Origin: Closterium sp. Naga37s-1
Taxonomy: Eukaryota; Streptophyta; Zygnematophyceae; Desmidiales; Closteriaceae
Reading direction: 5' to 3'
NCBI GenBank assembly: GCA_947471745.1
Contig: CANJKZ010000020.1
Span: 310,001-374,000, forward strand
Length of the DNA: 64,000 nucleotides
The translations under genes and the position numbers were made by a program. Shown here piece after piece: positions 1-10,011 of this stretch. The notes under the pieces were generated by a model. It searched no databases. It saw only the letters and a list, made by a program, of their open reading frames with translations, and was not told the DNA's origin. Each line of letters opens with the position of its first letter. The stretch's first letter is position 1.

Positions 1-430
1 TGGTATCCCGAAGTTGATGTGGCTCGTCAGGCGTATACAACAGCCGACGGACATGTGACGATGCACGTCGGGCCAATCGTTTGCGCGTACCTGCGAGCGT
101 GCGCATTGCTGTCATCTACGGATGCGACGCTGGACAGCCGCTTTGCTGCAGCGTTGGCACGCCGTCGACCTGCTCTGTTGGTAGGCCACTTCTCTGCAGT
201 GCTGTCGCGGCCCCTCTACGCAATGCTGGCAGGCGGTCGACCATGCTGCGCTGGCAGTCGACCAGCTGCCCTGCTAGGTTGCTAGGCTCTGATGTAGCCA
301 TTCTTGCTATTGTTGTTTCAATTATTATGTATTCTCAACTTTGCTAGTGAAACTCTTGCGGTTTTGCCCTGTGAATGCACAAGTGCTAGAGAATGCAGAG
401 AGGCTACGATTGCACTCACACAACTCGTGC
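1..430 (+). repeat. Remnant of a Copia C-family LTR (3' part)
   Basis: This stretch aligns by eye with the last third of the LTR of Copia C: position 1 matches about 51142, and both share the runs around ggcacgccgtcgacc, the gctctgatgtag block and the agtgaaactcttg block. It is clearly more diverged than the two LTRs of Copia C are from each other, so it is an older relative. The left part lies outside the window. It ends where the 5' LTR of Copia A begins. Confidence 0.75.
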
Positions 431-555
431 TGTCAAACTTATGTTATAGCCTGTTTAGGCTGTAGTGGGTTAGACAATAGGGGGTACAACATTTCTAGGT
501 TTCGCCATTTGTACTCAACTCATTTCTAGTCATTTCATTCCTCGTAATTCTCACA
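431..555 (+). repeat. 5' LTR of Copia A
   Basis: The LTR starts tgtcaaac and ends tctcaca, the expected TG...CA ends. It is followed at once by a primer binding site. It shares the blocks 'tgtaggct..agtgggtta', 'agggggtac' and 'ttgtactc' with the 3' LTR at 9228-9361 and with the Copia B LTR at 47125-47243. At about 125 bp it is short for Copia. Confidence 0.8.
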
Positions 556-569
556 TGGTATAGAGCAAG
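556..569 (+). other. Primer binding site of Copia A
   Basis: TGGTATAGAGC directly follows the 5' LTR. It is close to TGGTATCAGAGC, the sequence complementary to the 3' end of plant initiator Met-tRNA that most plant Copia elements use to prime minus-strand synthesis. Confidence 0.7.
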
Positions 570-689
570 TTCCCTAGTGGGAACGTTTTCTAGGGCCCAC
601 CACTACTACGAAATTTTTTTCCTTACCTGCCCGGAGCGCGCTTCGCGCCTTCCCTAGTCGCGCCCCGTGCGCCTGCCCTCCCGTCGCGT

Positions 690-895
690 CCCCTGCCCTT
701 AGCGGCCCGTCGCGCCCCTTAAGGCCCCTTCGCGGCCCCTTCTCGGCCCTTCGCGGCCTCCCCCTTTCAGCCCTTCGCGGCCCCTTCTCGGCCCTTTGCG
801 GCCCCCTTCGCGGCCCTTCGCGGCCCTCCTTACGGCCCTTCGCGGCCCCTTCGCGGCTCTTCGAGGCCCCCCTCACGGCCCTTCGCGGCCCCGCC
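690..895 (+). repeat. GC-rich degenerate tandem repeat in Copia A leader
   Basis: Imperfect repeats of about 12 bp, of the type cccttcgcggcc, follow each other in the untranslated leader between the primer site and Gag. The rest of the leader (to about 1350) stays very C-rich with 'ctgcagcagccgcc'-type blocks. A similar leader is seen in the non-autonomous element at 32165-33882, which links the two. Confidence 0.7.
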
Positions 896-1355
896 CCGTC
901 ACCTGTCGCGGCCTGCCCTGCCTTCGGAGCGGCCCTCCTCTGCTCTACTCGGCGACTCGCCACTGCGGCTCCGCCCTGCCCCTCTCACCAGTCGCGGCCT
1001 CCACCTGCAGCAGCCGCCGAGGAGCCCTGCAGCAGCTGCTGTCCCTGCCGCCGCTGCCGAGCCTGCCTCCGCCGGTGTGACGAGCCTCCGCCGCCGCTGC
1101 CGTCGCTTCTGCCCCGGCCCTGCCCTGCTGTCGAGCCGCGGCCCTGACCTGCCGCCCAGTTGCGGCCCCGACCCTGCCGGCGCACCACGGCCCTGCCCCA
1201 CCAGTAGCGGCCTCCCTACCCACCCGCCCCTGGTAAGCGCACCGCTGAACCGCGCCGCCCTGCCTAGCCGAGCCGCCCTGCCTAGCCGCGCCGCCCTATC
1301 GAGTTGCGTCGCTACTGCTGCTCCTGCTGCTCTTACTGCTCCTACTACTGCTGTT

Positions 1356-2629
1356 ATGGCTGCCCCCAACGTACTCAAATTCGATGCTGAGGGTCGGGCA
1401 GTAGATTTTGAGGTCTGGGTCGATGATCTACAGCTGTTCCTGCAGTGCGATAGCAAAGATCAGGTCTCGCTTTTTGATCTCACGTCTGGCGCCTCTGCTG
1501 CACCTGCTGCCACTGCTGATAGTGCTGTTTGCTCACAGTGGACCACTCGCAATGCTGCTGCCCGCCTTGCTATTCGTAGTCACCTGCGTCTGCTGAGCGC
1601 GCGCACTTTAGTCAGTACAAGACCGCTAGGACTCTGTACGACGCTGTTGTTGCGCGCTACTCCTCCCCTGCCACTGCTGCCCTTAGTCGCCTCATGCTGC
1701 CGTACCTGTTCCCTGACCTAGCCGCTTTTGCCACAGTCGCTGACCTCATCACGCACCTCCGCACTAGTGACACCCGCTACTGCGCTGCGCTTCCTGCCGA
1801 GTTCTGCGCCAAGAACCCCCCCCCTCCTATGTACATCACTCTCTACTACCTCGTCACTCGGCTCCCTGACTCCCTTCGCTCGGTCAGGGACCACTTCCTA
1901 TCCCTTTGCCCCACCACACTCACCGTTGACCTCCTCGAGGAGCGCCTCCTTGCAGCTGAGAAGACTATAGTCGCTGTAGGGGCCTCTCGTGGTGACCCTC
2001 GCGCCCCTTTCTTTGAGGGGTGCTCCCCCTCTCCCCTCTTGCCCTCTGTTGCCTCTGCTGCTGCTGTCGACCTTGTTGGCACGGAGTCGGTCGGCGCTGC
2101 GTCTGCTCCTAGTGGGAGGCGCCGCACCAGCAAGGGCAAGGGGGGCAAGGGGGGTGGAGGGGGCGGCGGGGGCGGCGGTGGTGGCGGTGGAGGTGGCGGA
2201 GGGGGTGGGGGTGGAGGTGGAGGTGGGAGTGGTGGCTCGGGTGGGGGCTTCGGTGGCGGCGGTGGAGGTGGAGGCGGCGGAGGCAGCGGGAGTGGGGGTG
2301 GAGGTGGCGGCGGCGGGGGTGGCGGGGGCGGTGGTGGGCAGCGGGGAGGCGCTAGCGGTGACCAGCGCCAGCAGCAGCAGCGCTCCCGTGAGACCCTGTC
2401 GCCTCAGCAGCTCCGTAAGTGGTACGCTGGGCGTGGGAGGTCTGGGGGTGCTGGTCCCTGCACTTACGTTCTTCGCACTGGCGACCACAGTGGAGAGACG
2501 TGCGGCGGCCCGCACACCACACCTCGCTGCTTCGGCCGCCTGACTGACGCCTGGCGTACTCAGTTCCCTAGCTCTGCTGAGATCCCTCGCTGGGATATTC
2601 TGCTTAAGTCGGGGGTTGCCATCTTTTAA
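1356..2629 (+). CDS. Copia A Gag region
   Basis: The capsid-like part begins MAAPNVLKFDAEGR and continues through DLITHLRTSDTRYCAAL and LPDSLRSVRDHF, a pattern shared with Copia I (61657-62349) and typical of Copia Gag. It is followed by RRRTSKGKGGKGG and a run of about 60 nearly pure glycines (about 2140-2340). The C-terminal part, shared with Copia B, has a cysteine/histidine cluster (CTYVLRTGDHSGETCGGPH, then a further Cys) in place of a standard CCHC knuckle; a zinc role is inferred. Gag would form the cytoplasmic particle. The frame is not intact. Confidence 0.75.
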
Positions 2630-2656
2630 CTTGACTTTGATGCTATCCTTGCTGCT

Positions 2657-3990
2657 ATGTATGCTGTGTCTATTAGTGCTGAGGGTGTCTGTTACCTGTG
2701 TGTTCCGCCCGACCCGGGCATTGAGGCTGCTGCACTAGGTGCTAGTGAGTCTACTGCTCCAGGTGCTGGTGAGACTGCTCTCTCAGGTACAGTGTCGGCT
2801 CAGGTCTTACACACTTTCACCCTTGACTCGGGTGCTTCCCGCTCCTTCTTTCGCGACTGCACCACACTCTCGCCGCTCAGTCGGCCTGTGGCAGTCTCTC
2901 TGGCTGACCCCTCTGGGGGACCAGTTGTGGCCCGTTCCTCCACTGTTCTCCCGTGTCTTGCGGCTCCGTCCGGCTCACTGTCTGGTCTTCACCTCCCCTC
3001 GTTCTCTACGAACTTGGTGGCGGGTGCTGATCTTCAGGATGGGGGTGTTCACCAGTTCACCCCTGCCTATCAGCGTGTGACACATTGCACGTGTGCTCGG
3101 ACGGGTCGTCACCTGGCCACGTTCACCCGTCGGCCAGGGTCCAGCCTCTACACCCTTACCACTCAGTCTCCTCCTGTCACTGCGACTGGTCAGGTAGCCG
3201 CGTCGGGTCAGGTGTTTGCTGCGGCGTCCCGGTCTGGCCCTGAGTCTGCCCCCTGCTCTTGTCGTCTCCTGTCTCACGAGACTCTCCTTTGGCACCACCG
3301 CCTTGGTCACCCCTCCCTGCCTCGTCTCAGAGGCATGGCCTCCCGTGTCCTTGTCTCTGGTCTCCCCCCTTCCCTTCTTCCCCTTCCTCTGGGGCCTGCC
3401 CCTACCTGCGTTCCCTGCGTCGAGGGCCGGCAGCGCGCAGCTCCTCACTCCTCCGAGTTTCCTCCGACAGAGGCTCCCTTGCAGACTTTTCACATGGACG
3501 TGTGGGGCCCAGCCCACGTCCGTGGACAGGGTCACGAGCGCTACTTCCTGCTGGTTGTTGACGACTACTCGCGTTACACCACAGTCTTCCCCTTGCGCCG
3601 CAAGGGTGAGGTCACTGAGGTGTTGATCGACTGGATCCGCGCTGCTCGTCTCCAGCTCAGAGAGAGTTTCGGCTCGGACTTTCCTGTTGTGCGTCTGCAC
3701 TCAGACAGAGGTGGAGAGTTTTCCTCTGACCTTCTCCAGGCCTACTGTCGGGCGGAGGGCATCCGCCAGACGTTCACGCTTCCGGCCTCTCCACAGCAAA
3801 AATGGGATTGCTGAGCGCCGCATTGGCATGGTCATGGATGTCGCTCGTACGTCCATTATCCATGCGGCTGCTCCCCATTCTCTGTGGCCGTTCGCGGTTC
3901 AGTACGCGGCGCATCAGATCAACCTCCAGCCCCGGGTCTCCATGCCGGAGACCACTCCCACTCTGCGGTGGACGAGGAAGGTTGGCGATG
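2657..3990 (+). CDS. Copia A protease, GAG-pre-integrase and integrase
   Basis: An aspartic protease active-site motif LDSGASRSFFRDC lies near 2822. The GAG-pre-integrase domain follows (LLWHHRLGHPSLPRLRGMAS, then a CVPC pair, about 3285-3425). The integrase core is seen from HMDVWGP (about 3490) through VVDDYSRYTTVFPLRRKGEV and RLHSDRGGEFSS (about 3690-3725). Order and motifs fit Ty1/Copia pol. The frame is interrupted and the element is treated as a fossil. Confidence 0.85.
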
Positions 3991-4329
3991 CGTCTGCGTT
4001 CCGTGTCTGGGGATCTTGAGCTTTCGTCCGCAACTTGTCTGCGGACAAGCTGTCCTCCCGTGCTGTTCCCCGCGTCTTCCTTGGCTTCCCCCCTGACGCG
4101 CCTGGCTGGCAGTTTTACCACCCCAGTTCGCGCCGTGTTCTGTCCTCTCAGGACATCACGTTTGACGAGTCGGTTCCCTACTACCGTCTCTTCCCCTACC
4201 GCACTGCCCCCCTCCCCCCCCCGCCGCTCTTCCTCACGCCAGGTCCTCCCGAGGTAGACCCCCTCCCCCCTCAGGGTCCTGCCCTCTCAGGTGTGTCCCA
4301 GGTAGACGCAGTCGAGCCTGTCGAGGTAG

Positions 4330-4980
4330 TTGTTGACTCTGGTGCTGCTAGGGTTGCTGAGCCTGCGGGTGCTGGGTCTGGGGGTGCTGAGCCTAAGCGT
4401 GCAGAGCCTGGGGGTGCTGAGTCTGGGGGTGCTGAGCCTGGGGGTGCTGAGCCTGGGGGTGCTGAGTCTGGGGGTGCTGAGCCTGGGGTTGCTGAGTCTG
4501 GGGGTGCTGAGACTGGAGGTCCTCTGAGTGTCCCGTTGCGGCGGGAGCCCCTCTCTCCACGACAGCTTCGTGAGTGGTACGCTCGGCGCTGTAGCCGTGC
4601 TGCTGGAGCTGGGGGGGCCTACTGCAGGAGGTGCTGCTGGTGCTGGAGCTGCTGGAGGTGCTGCTGGTGCTGGAGCTGCTGGAGGTGCTGCTGGAGCTGG
4701 AGCTACTGGAGGTGCTGCTGGTGCTGGAGCTACTGGAGGTACTACTGGTGCTGGAGCTGCTGGAGGTGCTGCCAGTGCTGGAGCTGCTGGAGGTGCTGCT
4801 GGTGCTGGAGCTGCTGGGGCCGCTGGACGTGGAGGTGCTCGTACTGGAGTTTCTGGAGCTACAGGGACTGGAGATGCTGCGGGAGTTGGAGCTGGAGGTG
4901 CTGGAGCTGCTGGAGCTACTGGTGGTGCTGCGGGAGTTGTAGCTGGAGACCCTGGAGCTGAGGGTGCTGGTGGTGTCTCT
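4330..4980 (+). repeat. Coding tandem repeats in the Copia A integrase-RT linker
   Basis: From 4380 to 4510 a 15-bp unit (ggtgctgagcctggg type) encodes AEPGG/AESGG repeats. From about 4610 to 4960 a second array (ggtgctgctggagct type) encodes Gly/Ala repeats in one frame and Leu/Glu/Val repeats in another. Copia B carries the same two arrays at 43930-44600, so they are an old trait of the lineage. Their length differs between the copies. Confidence 0.85.
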
Positions 4981-5301
4981 GCTGGTTCTGGAGGCGCTGT
5001 GCGGCTGCGGCCGTACTTCGTTACGCTCCTTCAGCAGGTTCTTGGTCTCCCGCCTGCTCCTGGTCCTACTCCCTCTTTAGAGTGTCCTTTGCCTGTCCAG
5101 TCGCAGTCACAGTTATAGCCTGCCTCGCCACTCCCTGGTCCTTCTCCTTACACTGGTCCGACCGGAGGTCTTACGGAGCATCGTGAGCCTGAGTCTCGTC
5201 CTGCGTGGCCTGAGTCTCGTCGTGCGTCGCCTGTTCGTGCTGCTCGCACTGGTCGTCGTGTTCCGCGTCAGCGTCCTCCTGCTGTCCCAGGCACACACCA
5301 G

Positions 5302-7287
5302 ATGGCGCTTCGTCCTTCTACTGCTCCACAGCGTGTCCCTCTGCCGTCTCCTCCTGCGTCCTCTCTTCCAGCTCTTGCTGACCCGGAGTCTGACTCCCTT
5401 CGTGCTGCCAGTCCTACTGTCACGCGTCTCCTGGCTACTGTTGTCACTGACCCTTTCTTTGAGTCCACTGCTGCGTCTGCCTTAGTTGCTGAGCTTGTTG
5501 ACATTGCTGCTCACTGTCGTCTTGACTACGCCGCTAGTCTTGTTGCTGAGTCTGAGTCTGCCTGTCCTCCGTCCGTCGGGGGTGAGTGTGCTCTTAGCAC
5601 GGACGTCCTTGAGGACAGGCAGGAGGAGTATAAGTGCTTTGCTGCTGCTTTATCTCATCTCGTGTCCATGCTGATTGCCCCTGAGGGAGACCCGGATGCA
5701 CCAGACATCCCGACCCCGCGCTCTTACGCAGAGGCGATAGAGGGTCCCTACTCCTCTCAGTGGCAGTCAGCCATGGACGCAGAGATGGCTTCCTGGAAGT
5801 CCACAGGCACCTACGTCGACAAGGTTCCCCCGCCTGGGGCGAACATCGTCAGTGGCATGTGGATTTTCAGGGTGAAGCGGCCGCCGGGTTCTCCGCCTGT
5901 CTTCAAGGCGCGTTACGTTGCACGAGGCTCCAGTCAGCGTGAGGGATTTGATTTCTTCCAGACCTTCTCCCCTACCCCGAAGATGACCACTCTTCGGGTT
6001 CTGCTACACGTCGCCGCTCAGCGTGACTACGAGCTCCACTCTCTTGACTTCAGCACTGCTTTCCTACAGGGCAGCCTGCACGAGGAGATCTGGCTGCGCC
6101 GCCCACCTGGCTTCACTGGGTCGTTTCCTCCTGGTACCCAGTGGAGCCTCCGGCGGCCGGTCTACGGTCTCCGCCAGGCACCCCGTGAGTGGCACGACAC
6201 ACTGAGGACGACTCTTGCTGCTCTTGGGTTTGCTCCTTCTACTGCTGACCCGTCGCTGTTTCTACGCACCGACACCACTCTGCCGCCGTTCTACGTTCTC
6301 GTGTACGTAGGCGACTTGGTTTTTGCTACTGCTGACACTGAGGCACTCGCCCACGTGAAGTCGAAGCTGCAGAAGAGACACACGTGCACAGACCTGGGTG
6401 AGCTGACAAGCTATCTTGGCTTACGGATCACCCGGGACAGAGCACAGCGCACCATTACCTTGACTCAGTCACACATGGTGCAGCAGGTCCTTCAGCGCTT
6501 CCCCTTCACGTACTCCTCGCCACAGCCCACTCCTCTGCCTACGCACCACTCGCTCTCAGCTCTGCCTTCGGATGAGTCCGTAGAGCCGAGTGGCCCGTAT
6601 CCAGAGCTTGTGGGCTGCCTCATGTACCTGATGACCTGCACTCGACCAGACATTGCATACCCTCTTAGCATCCTAGCACGCTATGTCGCTCCTGTCCGAC
6701 ACAGGAAGGAGCACATGGATGCTGCTAAGAGGGTGTTGCGCTACTTGTGCAGTACATCGGGCATGGGGCTCGTGCTTGGAGGGCGACGTTCAGTGGTCCT
6801 CACTGGTCACGCAGACGCTTCTTGGGCTGACAACTTGGCTACGCAGCGGTCGTCACAGGGTTACACCTTTAGCCTTGGTTCCGGCTCTGTTTCGTGGCGG
6901 TCTACCCGCCCGTCTTCTGTTCTCGGCTCCAGCTGTGAGGCCGAGATCCACGCAGGGGCCATGGCTGCACAGGAGTTATGCTGGCTTACCTACCTGCTGA
7001 CCGACCTGGGAGAGCCGCCTCGTTCTCCTCCAGTTCTGTACGTAGACAACAAGGCCATGCTGGCCTTGTGTCAGGAGCACAGACTGGAGCACAGAACGAA
7101 GCACATTGCTCTTCGCTACTTCCTTGCACGTGAGCTGCAGCAGCGTGGTCAGCTGCGCCTTGCTTACGTGGCCTCTCAGGCCAACACTGCTGATATCTTT
7201 ACCAAGGCACTTCAGCCTTGTGATCATCAGCGCTTCTGTACTATGTTAGGTCTTGTGCCTACCTGGCTTCACTTGCTTACCACTTGA
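5302..7287 (+). CDS. Copia A reverse transcriptase-RNase H, first copy
   Basis: This is the C-terminal pol region. It begins with a Ser/Pro/Ala-rich stretch and the lineage signature EGDPDAPDIPTPRSYAEA. The RT core follows from GMWIFRVKRPPG through KARYVARG, LHSLDFSTAFLQGSLHEEIW and PVYGLRQAPREWHDTL to the palm region near 6300. RNase H follows from GHADASWADN (about 6805) through SCEAEIHAG, LYVDNKA and HIALRYFLARELQQ to ANTADIFTKAL (about 7210). About 660 residues are open. A second copy follows directly. Confidence 0.9.
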   Translation: MALRPSTAPQRVPLPSPPASSLPALADPESDSLRAASPTVTRLLATVVTDPFFESTAASALVAELVDIAAHCRLDYAASLVAESESACPPSVGGECALSTDVLEDRQEEYKCFAAALSHLVSMLIAPEGDPDAPDIPTPRSYAEAIEGPYSSQWQSAMDAEMASWKSTGTYVDKVPPPGANIVSGMWIFRVKRPPGSPPVFKARYVARGSSQREGFDFFQTFSPTPKMTTLRVLLHVAAQRDYELHSLDFSTAFLQGSLHEEIWLRRPPGFTGSFPPGTQWSLRRPVYGLRQAPREWHDTLRTTLAALGFAPSTADPSLFLRTDTTLPPFYVLVYVGDLVFATADTEALAHVKSKLQKRHTCTDLGELTSYLGLRITRDRAQRTITLTQSHMVQQVLQRFPFTYSSPQPTPLPTHHSLSALPSDESVEPSGPYPELVGCLMYLMTCTRPDIAYPLSILARYVAPVRHRKEHMDAAKRVLRYLCSTSGMGLVLGGRRSVVLTGHADASWADNLATQRSSQGYTFSLGSGSVSWRSTRPSSVLGSSCEAEIHAGAMAAQELCWLTYLLTDLGEPPRSPPVLYVDNKAMLALCQEHRLEHRTKHIALRYFLARELQQRGQLRLAYVASQANTADIFTKALQPCDHQRFCTMLGLVPTWLHLLTT

Positions 7288-9060
7288 CTTTGCTTTGTAC
7301 TGTTATCTCTATACATATACCTGCATGCTTACACTTGCTAGGTTGTGATCACTGCTTTACCTCATCTCGTGTCCATGCTGATTGCCCCAGAGGGAGACCC
7401 GGATGCACCAGACATCCCGACCCCACGCTCCTACGCAGAGGGGATGGAGGGTCCCTACTCCTCTCAGTGGCAGACAGCCATGGACGCAGAGATGGCTTCC
7501 TGGAAGTCCACAGGCACCTACGTCGACGAGGTTCTCCCACCTGGGGCGAACATCGTCAGTGGCATGTGGATTTTCAGGGTGAAGCGGCCGCCGGGTTCTC
7601 CGCCTGTCTTCAAGGCGCGTTACGTTGCACGAGGATTTAGTCAGCGAGAGGGAGTTGACTTCTTCCAGACCTTCTCCCCGACCCCGAAGATGACCACTCT
7701 TCGGGTTCTGCTGCACGTCGCCGCTCAACGTGACTACGAGCTCCACTCTCTTGACTTCAGCACTGCTTTCCTACAGGGCAGCCTGCACGAGGAGATCTGG
7801 CTGCGCCGCCCACCTGGCTTCACTGGGTCGTTCCCTCCTGGTACCCAGTGGAGCCTCTGGCGGCCGGTCTACGGTCTCCGCCAGGCACCTCGTGAGTGGC
7901 ACGACACACTGAGGACTACTCTTGCTGCTCTTGGCTTTGCTCCTTCTACTGCTGACCCGTCGCTGTTTCTACGCACCGACACCACTCTGCCGCCGTTCTA
8001 CGTTCTTGTTTACGTAGACGACTTGGTCTTTGCTACTGCTGACACTGAGGCACTCGCCCACGTGAAGTCGGAGCTGCAGAAGAGACACACGTGCACAGAC
8101 CTGGGTGAGCTGACAAGCTATCTTGGCTTACGGATCACCCGGGACAGAGCACAGCGCACCATCACCTTGACTCAGTCACACATGGTGCAGCAGGTCCTTC
8201 AGCGCTTCCGCCTCACGTACTCCTCGCCTCAGTCCACTCCTCTGCCTACCGGTCACTCGCTCTCAGCTCTGCCTTCGGATGAGTCCGTAGAGCCGAGTGG
8301 CCCGTATCCAGAGCTTGTGGGCTGCCTCATGTACCTGATGACCTGCACTCGACCTGACCTGGCATACCCTCTTAGCATCCTAGCACGCTATGTCGCTCCC
8401 GGCCGTCACCGGAAGGAGCACATGGATGCCGCTAAGAGGGTGTTGCGCTACTTGTGCAGTACGTCGGGCATGGGGCTCGTGCTTGGAGGCCGGAGCGACG
8501 TTGTCCTCACTGGTCACTCAGACGCTTCTTGGGCTGACGACCAGGCTACTCAGCGGTCGTCTCAGGGTTACACCTTCAGCCTTGGCTCTGGTTCAGTTTC
8601 TTGGCGTTCTACTCACTCTTCTTCTGTTCTCAGCTCCAGTTGTGAGGCTGAGATCTACGCCACAGCCATGGCTGCACAGGAGTTACGCTGGCTCACCTAC
8701 CTGCTGACCGACCTGGGAGAGCGGCCTCGTTCTCCTCCAGTTCTGTACGTCGACAATAAGGCCGCCATTGCCTTGTGTGAGGAGCACAGACTGGAGCACA
8801 GGACGAAGCACATCGCTCTGCGCTACTTCCTTGCTCGAGAGCTGCAGCAGCGTGGTCAGCTTCGTCTTGCGTACGTGGCCACTCGGGCCAACACTGCTGA
8901 TGTGTTCACAAAGGCGCTTCAGCCTTGTGATCATCAGCGTTTCTGTACTGTTCTAGGCCTTGTGCCTACTGTCCCTCACTTGCTTACTTCTTGACTCTGC
9001 TTGTACTGTGATCTCTATATATATACCTGCATGCTTACACTTGCTAGGTTGTGATCACTG
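5648..9060 (+). repeat. 1.7-kb tandem duplication inside Copia A
   Basis: Two head-to-tail units, about 5648-7354 and 7355-9060 (about 1707 and 1706 bp), cover RT, RNase H and the start of the 3' untranslated region. Each unit ends in 'ggttgtgatcactg'. At the junction that tail runs straight into 'ctttacctcatctcg', the start of the next unit, with only a few shared bases. Confidence 0.9.
7345..8994 (+). CDS. Copia A reverse transcriptase-RNase H, duplicated copy
   Basis: This repeats the previous entry from the PHLVSMLIAPEGDPDAPDIP segment to the end of RNase H (ANTADVFTKAL). It has 549 open residues and the Copia RT motif VLVYVDDLVFA near 8005. It differs from the first copy by a few percent, spread through the region, so either the duplication is not very recent or the second copy came from a sister element. 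It lacks its own Gag, protease and integrase. How it would be translated, lying after the first copy's end, is unknown. Confidence 0.9.
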   Translation: MITALPHLVSMLIAPEGDPDAPDIPTPRSYAEGMEGPYSSQWQTAMDAEMASWKSTGTYVDEVLPPGANIVSGMWIFRVKRPPGSPPVFKARYVARGFSQREGVDFFQTFSPTPKMTTLRVLLHVAAQRDYELHSLDFSTAFLQGSLHEEIWLRRPPGFTGSFPPGTQWSLWRPVYGLRQAPREWHDTLRTTLAALGFAPSTADPSLFLRTDTTLPPFYVLVYVDDLVFATADTEALAHVKSELQKRHTCTDLGELTSYLGLRITRDRAQRTITLTQSHMVQQVLQRFRLTYSSPQSTPLPTGHSLSALPSDESVEPSGPYPELVGCLMYLMTCTRPDLAYPLSILARYVAPGRHRKEHMDAAKRVLRYLCSTSGMGLVLGGRSDVVLTGHSDASWADDQATQRSSQGYTFSLGSGSVSWRSTHSSSVLSSSCEAEIYATAMAAQELRWLTYLLTDLGERPRSPPVLYVDNKAAIALCEEHRLEHRTKHIALRYFLARELQQRGQLRLAYVATRANTADVFTKALQPCDHQRFCTVLGLVPTVPHLLTS

Positions 9061-9227
9061 TATCTCTTGTTATATTATCAAACTGCATGTGAACTGGTCT
9101 TGTGACCACTTGCTTGTGCTCGGAATTTGTGTGGTTTCCTTGAGATCCACCCTGAGCTTGTTTTGCTTTGCTTTGCTTTGACTGGTCTTGTGACCCCTTG
9201 CTCTCCCCCACTTTGCCTATGGGGGTG

Positions 9228-9361
9228 TGTCAAACATTATACATGTTACTGCTGTGTAGGCTACAGTGGGTTAGCCTTTAGGGGGTACATTACTCTAGGG
9301 TTTCCTACTTGTACTCCCAACATTCCTAGTTCAATCATTCTCGTTCAGTTCTACATTCTAA
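9228..9361 (+). repeat. 3' LTR of Copia A
   Basis: It starts tgtcaaac directly after the polypurine tract and its context (ccccactttgcctatgggggtg, ending at 9227, counted in two pieces) and ends ttctaaca. Integrase-side sequence of a chromovirus follows without a matching target duplication. Confidence 0.75.
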
Positions 9362-10011
9362 CATACCGCCCATCGCCTATGAGTCACGAAAAGTGCATCC
9401 GCCCGAGAAAATTTACCCGACGCACGACCGGCGCAGACGTGACAGTACAGACAGACCACAAATCTCTATAATACCTCCGCGCACATCCCCACCTCAACCC
9501 ACGACACGTCCGTTGGCTCGACTTCCTCGAGTCCAACTTCCATTACACGGTCACCTACAAAAAAGAAGCATCGAACATCGCCGACGCTCTGACCTGCCCC
9601 ACTGCCCAAATACATGCCATACTACTCGCCCAGACCAGCCCACTGCTTACAGGCCTGTTTACTCACGGCTACGAGACAGACCCATTCTTCACCAGAGGAA
9701 ACTCACAGTAGTTCGCAGCAGCAAAAGGGAATTATTACGTAGAAGCCGGCACCGACCGCATCTGGGTACCGAGCTACAGTTTACTACGGGAGTTACTGCC
9801 ACAAGAGGCACATGACAGGATTACCTCAGGACATTTCGGAGTAGAAAAGATACGGCAGCAATTATAGCGATATTACTACTGGCCCGAGATGATGACCGAC
9901 GTGCAGCGACACGTGGCATCATGTCCCATCTGCCAGCTCATGAAGTCACCACGACAGCAACCGGCAGGACAATTGCAGCCGATACTACCCCCAGAGCGTG
10001 TTTAGCAGCAA

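Larger units (their letters stand above)
431..9361 (+). mobile_element. Copia A, LTR retrotransposon (Ty1/Copia) with duplicated pol end
   Basis: This is a Ty1/Copia element in the order LTR, PBS, GC-rich leader, Gag, protease (DSGA motif near 2825), GAG-pre-integrase, integrase, repeat-coded linker, reverse transcriptase, RNase H, polypurine tract and LTR. The RT-RNase H region is present twice in tandem. The element is broken, with roughly half a dozen interruptions of its coding frame. Its two short LTRs (125 and 134 bp) differ at about a third of positions, and the five bases flanking them do not match, so it is unlikely to be a single clean insertion. Copia B and Copia I belong to the same lineage; the 178-bp-LTR element at 32165-33882 looks like a derivative of it. 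Confidence 0.9.

Noticed and set aside
899-1456. Long minus-strand open frame in the Copia A leader
   Set aside because: Arg/Ala/Gly-rich shadow of a C-rich untranslated leader.
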